From positions 1 to 22,791 of the forward strand of contig JAEZWK010000026.1 of assembly GCA_023443045.1 (NCBI GenBank): a DNA stretch of 22,791 nt, in the 5' to 3' direction. Both the position numbers and the translations under genes were made by a program. The notes beneath the pieces were generated by a model. It worked only from the letters and a program-made list of their open reading frames with translations, was not told where the DNA came from and made no database searches. The stretch is from Bacillota bacterium. Its GTDB lineage: Bacteria; Bacillota_A; Clostridia; Tissierellales; Peptoniphilaceae. Of this stretch, positions 22,720 to 22,791 are shown in pieces (position 1 is the first letter of the stretch; each line of letters opens with the position of its first letter).

Positions 22720-22791
22720 GTGAAAAAGATTTAAAAAATATAAAATGTATTTTTGATGATATTTTCCCAAAAGAAGAGAATGTATTTAAAC
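22698..22791 (+). CDS. rimI: Probable RimI-type N-acetyltransferase, N-terminal fragment
   Basis: An open frame from ATG 22698 runs off the right edge with 31 codons (MQKKRDLSEKDLKN, then IKCIFDDIFPKEENVF). The pattern of an L..DL..I..I....F helix resembles the start of GNAT acetyltransferases such as RimI, which acetylates ribosomal protein S18, and rimI commonly follows tsaB. The ribosome site is weak and the gene overlaps tsaB by 22 bases. Too little is present for a firm identification. Confidence 0.5.
   Translation, partial: MQKKRDLSEKDLKNIKCIFDDIFPKEENVFK

Overview
The window is AT-rich, gene-dense and encodes a Gram-positive style gene set: RNase M5, a 3D/G5-domain cell-wall protein, lipoproteins with no outer-membrane receptors, and strong AGGAGG ribosome sites. 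Together with an oxygen-independent heme-degradation locus this suggests an anaerobic low-GC Firmicute, possibly Tissierellia/Peptoniphilaceae. The taxon is an inference; no rRNA or tRNA gene is present.

Region 1 (1-5316) is an iron island. The 3' end of tuf converges on a five-gene minus-strand operon (4640 to 244). It encodes an IsdE-like heme-binding lipoprotein, a FecCD-type permease, an ABC ATPase, a flavodoxin-like protein resembling HmuF/FldH, and a class C radical SAM enzyme resembling HmuW/ChuW/HutW (anaerobilin synthase). Read together it is a complete import-and-degrade route: capture heme, import it, open the ring without O2, release Fe2+. A separate upstream gene encodes Dps, which would store that iron. 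The operon promoter carries a 21-bp dyad overlapping its -10 box, a candidate iron or heme operator.

Region 2 (5316-11492) holds folC (minus), corA (plus), an unrecognised lipoprotein (minus), and a plus-strand three-gene ABC importer of the PhnCDE type. Its two permease domains are fused into one 523-residue chain.

Region 3 (11500-17512) carries yabE with its own promoter and terminator, then metG-tatD-rnmV-ksgA, the familiar Bacillus/Clostridium arrangement with yabE displaced to the front. An ArsR-family regulator with an intact alpha5 zinc-type site, a small glutaredoxin and a DUF1858 protein follow. The methionyl-tRNA synthetase has lost both histidines of its HIGH signature.

Region 4 (17548-22791) is secA with a strong extended -10 promoter. 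It is followed by prfB, expressed through a +1 programmed frameshift with an unusual site, then tsaE, tsaB and the start of a probable rimI, overlapping by 4, 4 and 22 bases.

The strongest candidates for follow-up are the anaerobic heme-degradation operon and its dyad, the SIGA-for-HIGH MetRS, the atypical prfB frameshift site, and the orphan zinc-type ArsR next to thiol-redox genes. No stretch longer than 300 bases lacks a gene; no CRISPR array, insertion sequence or RNA gene was seen.
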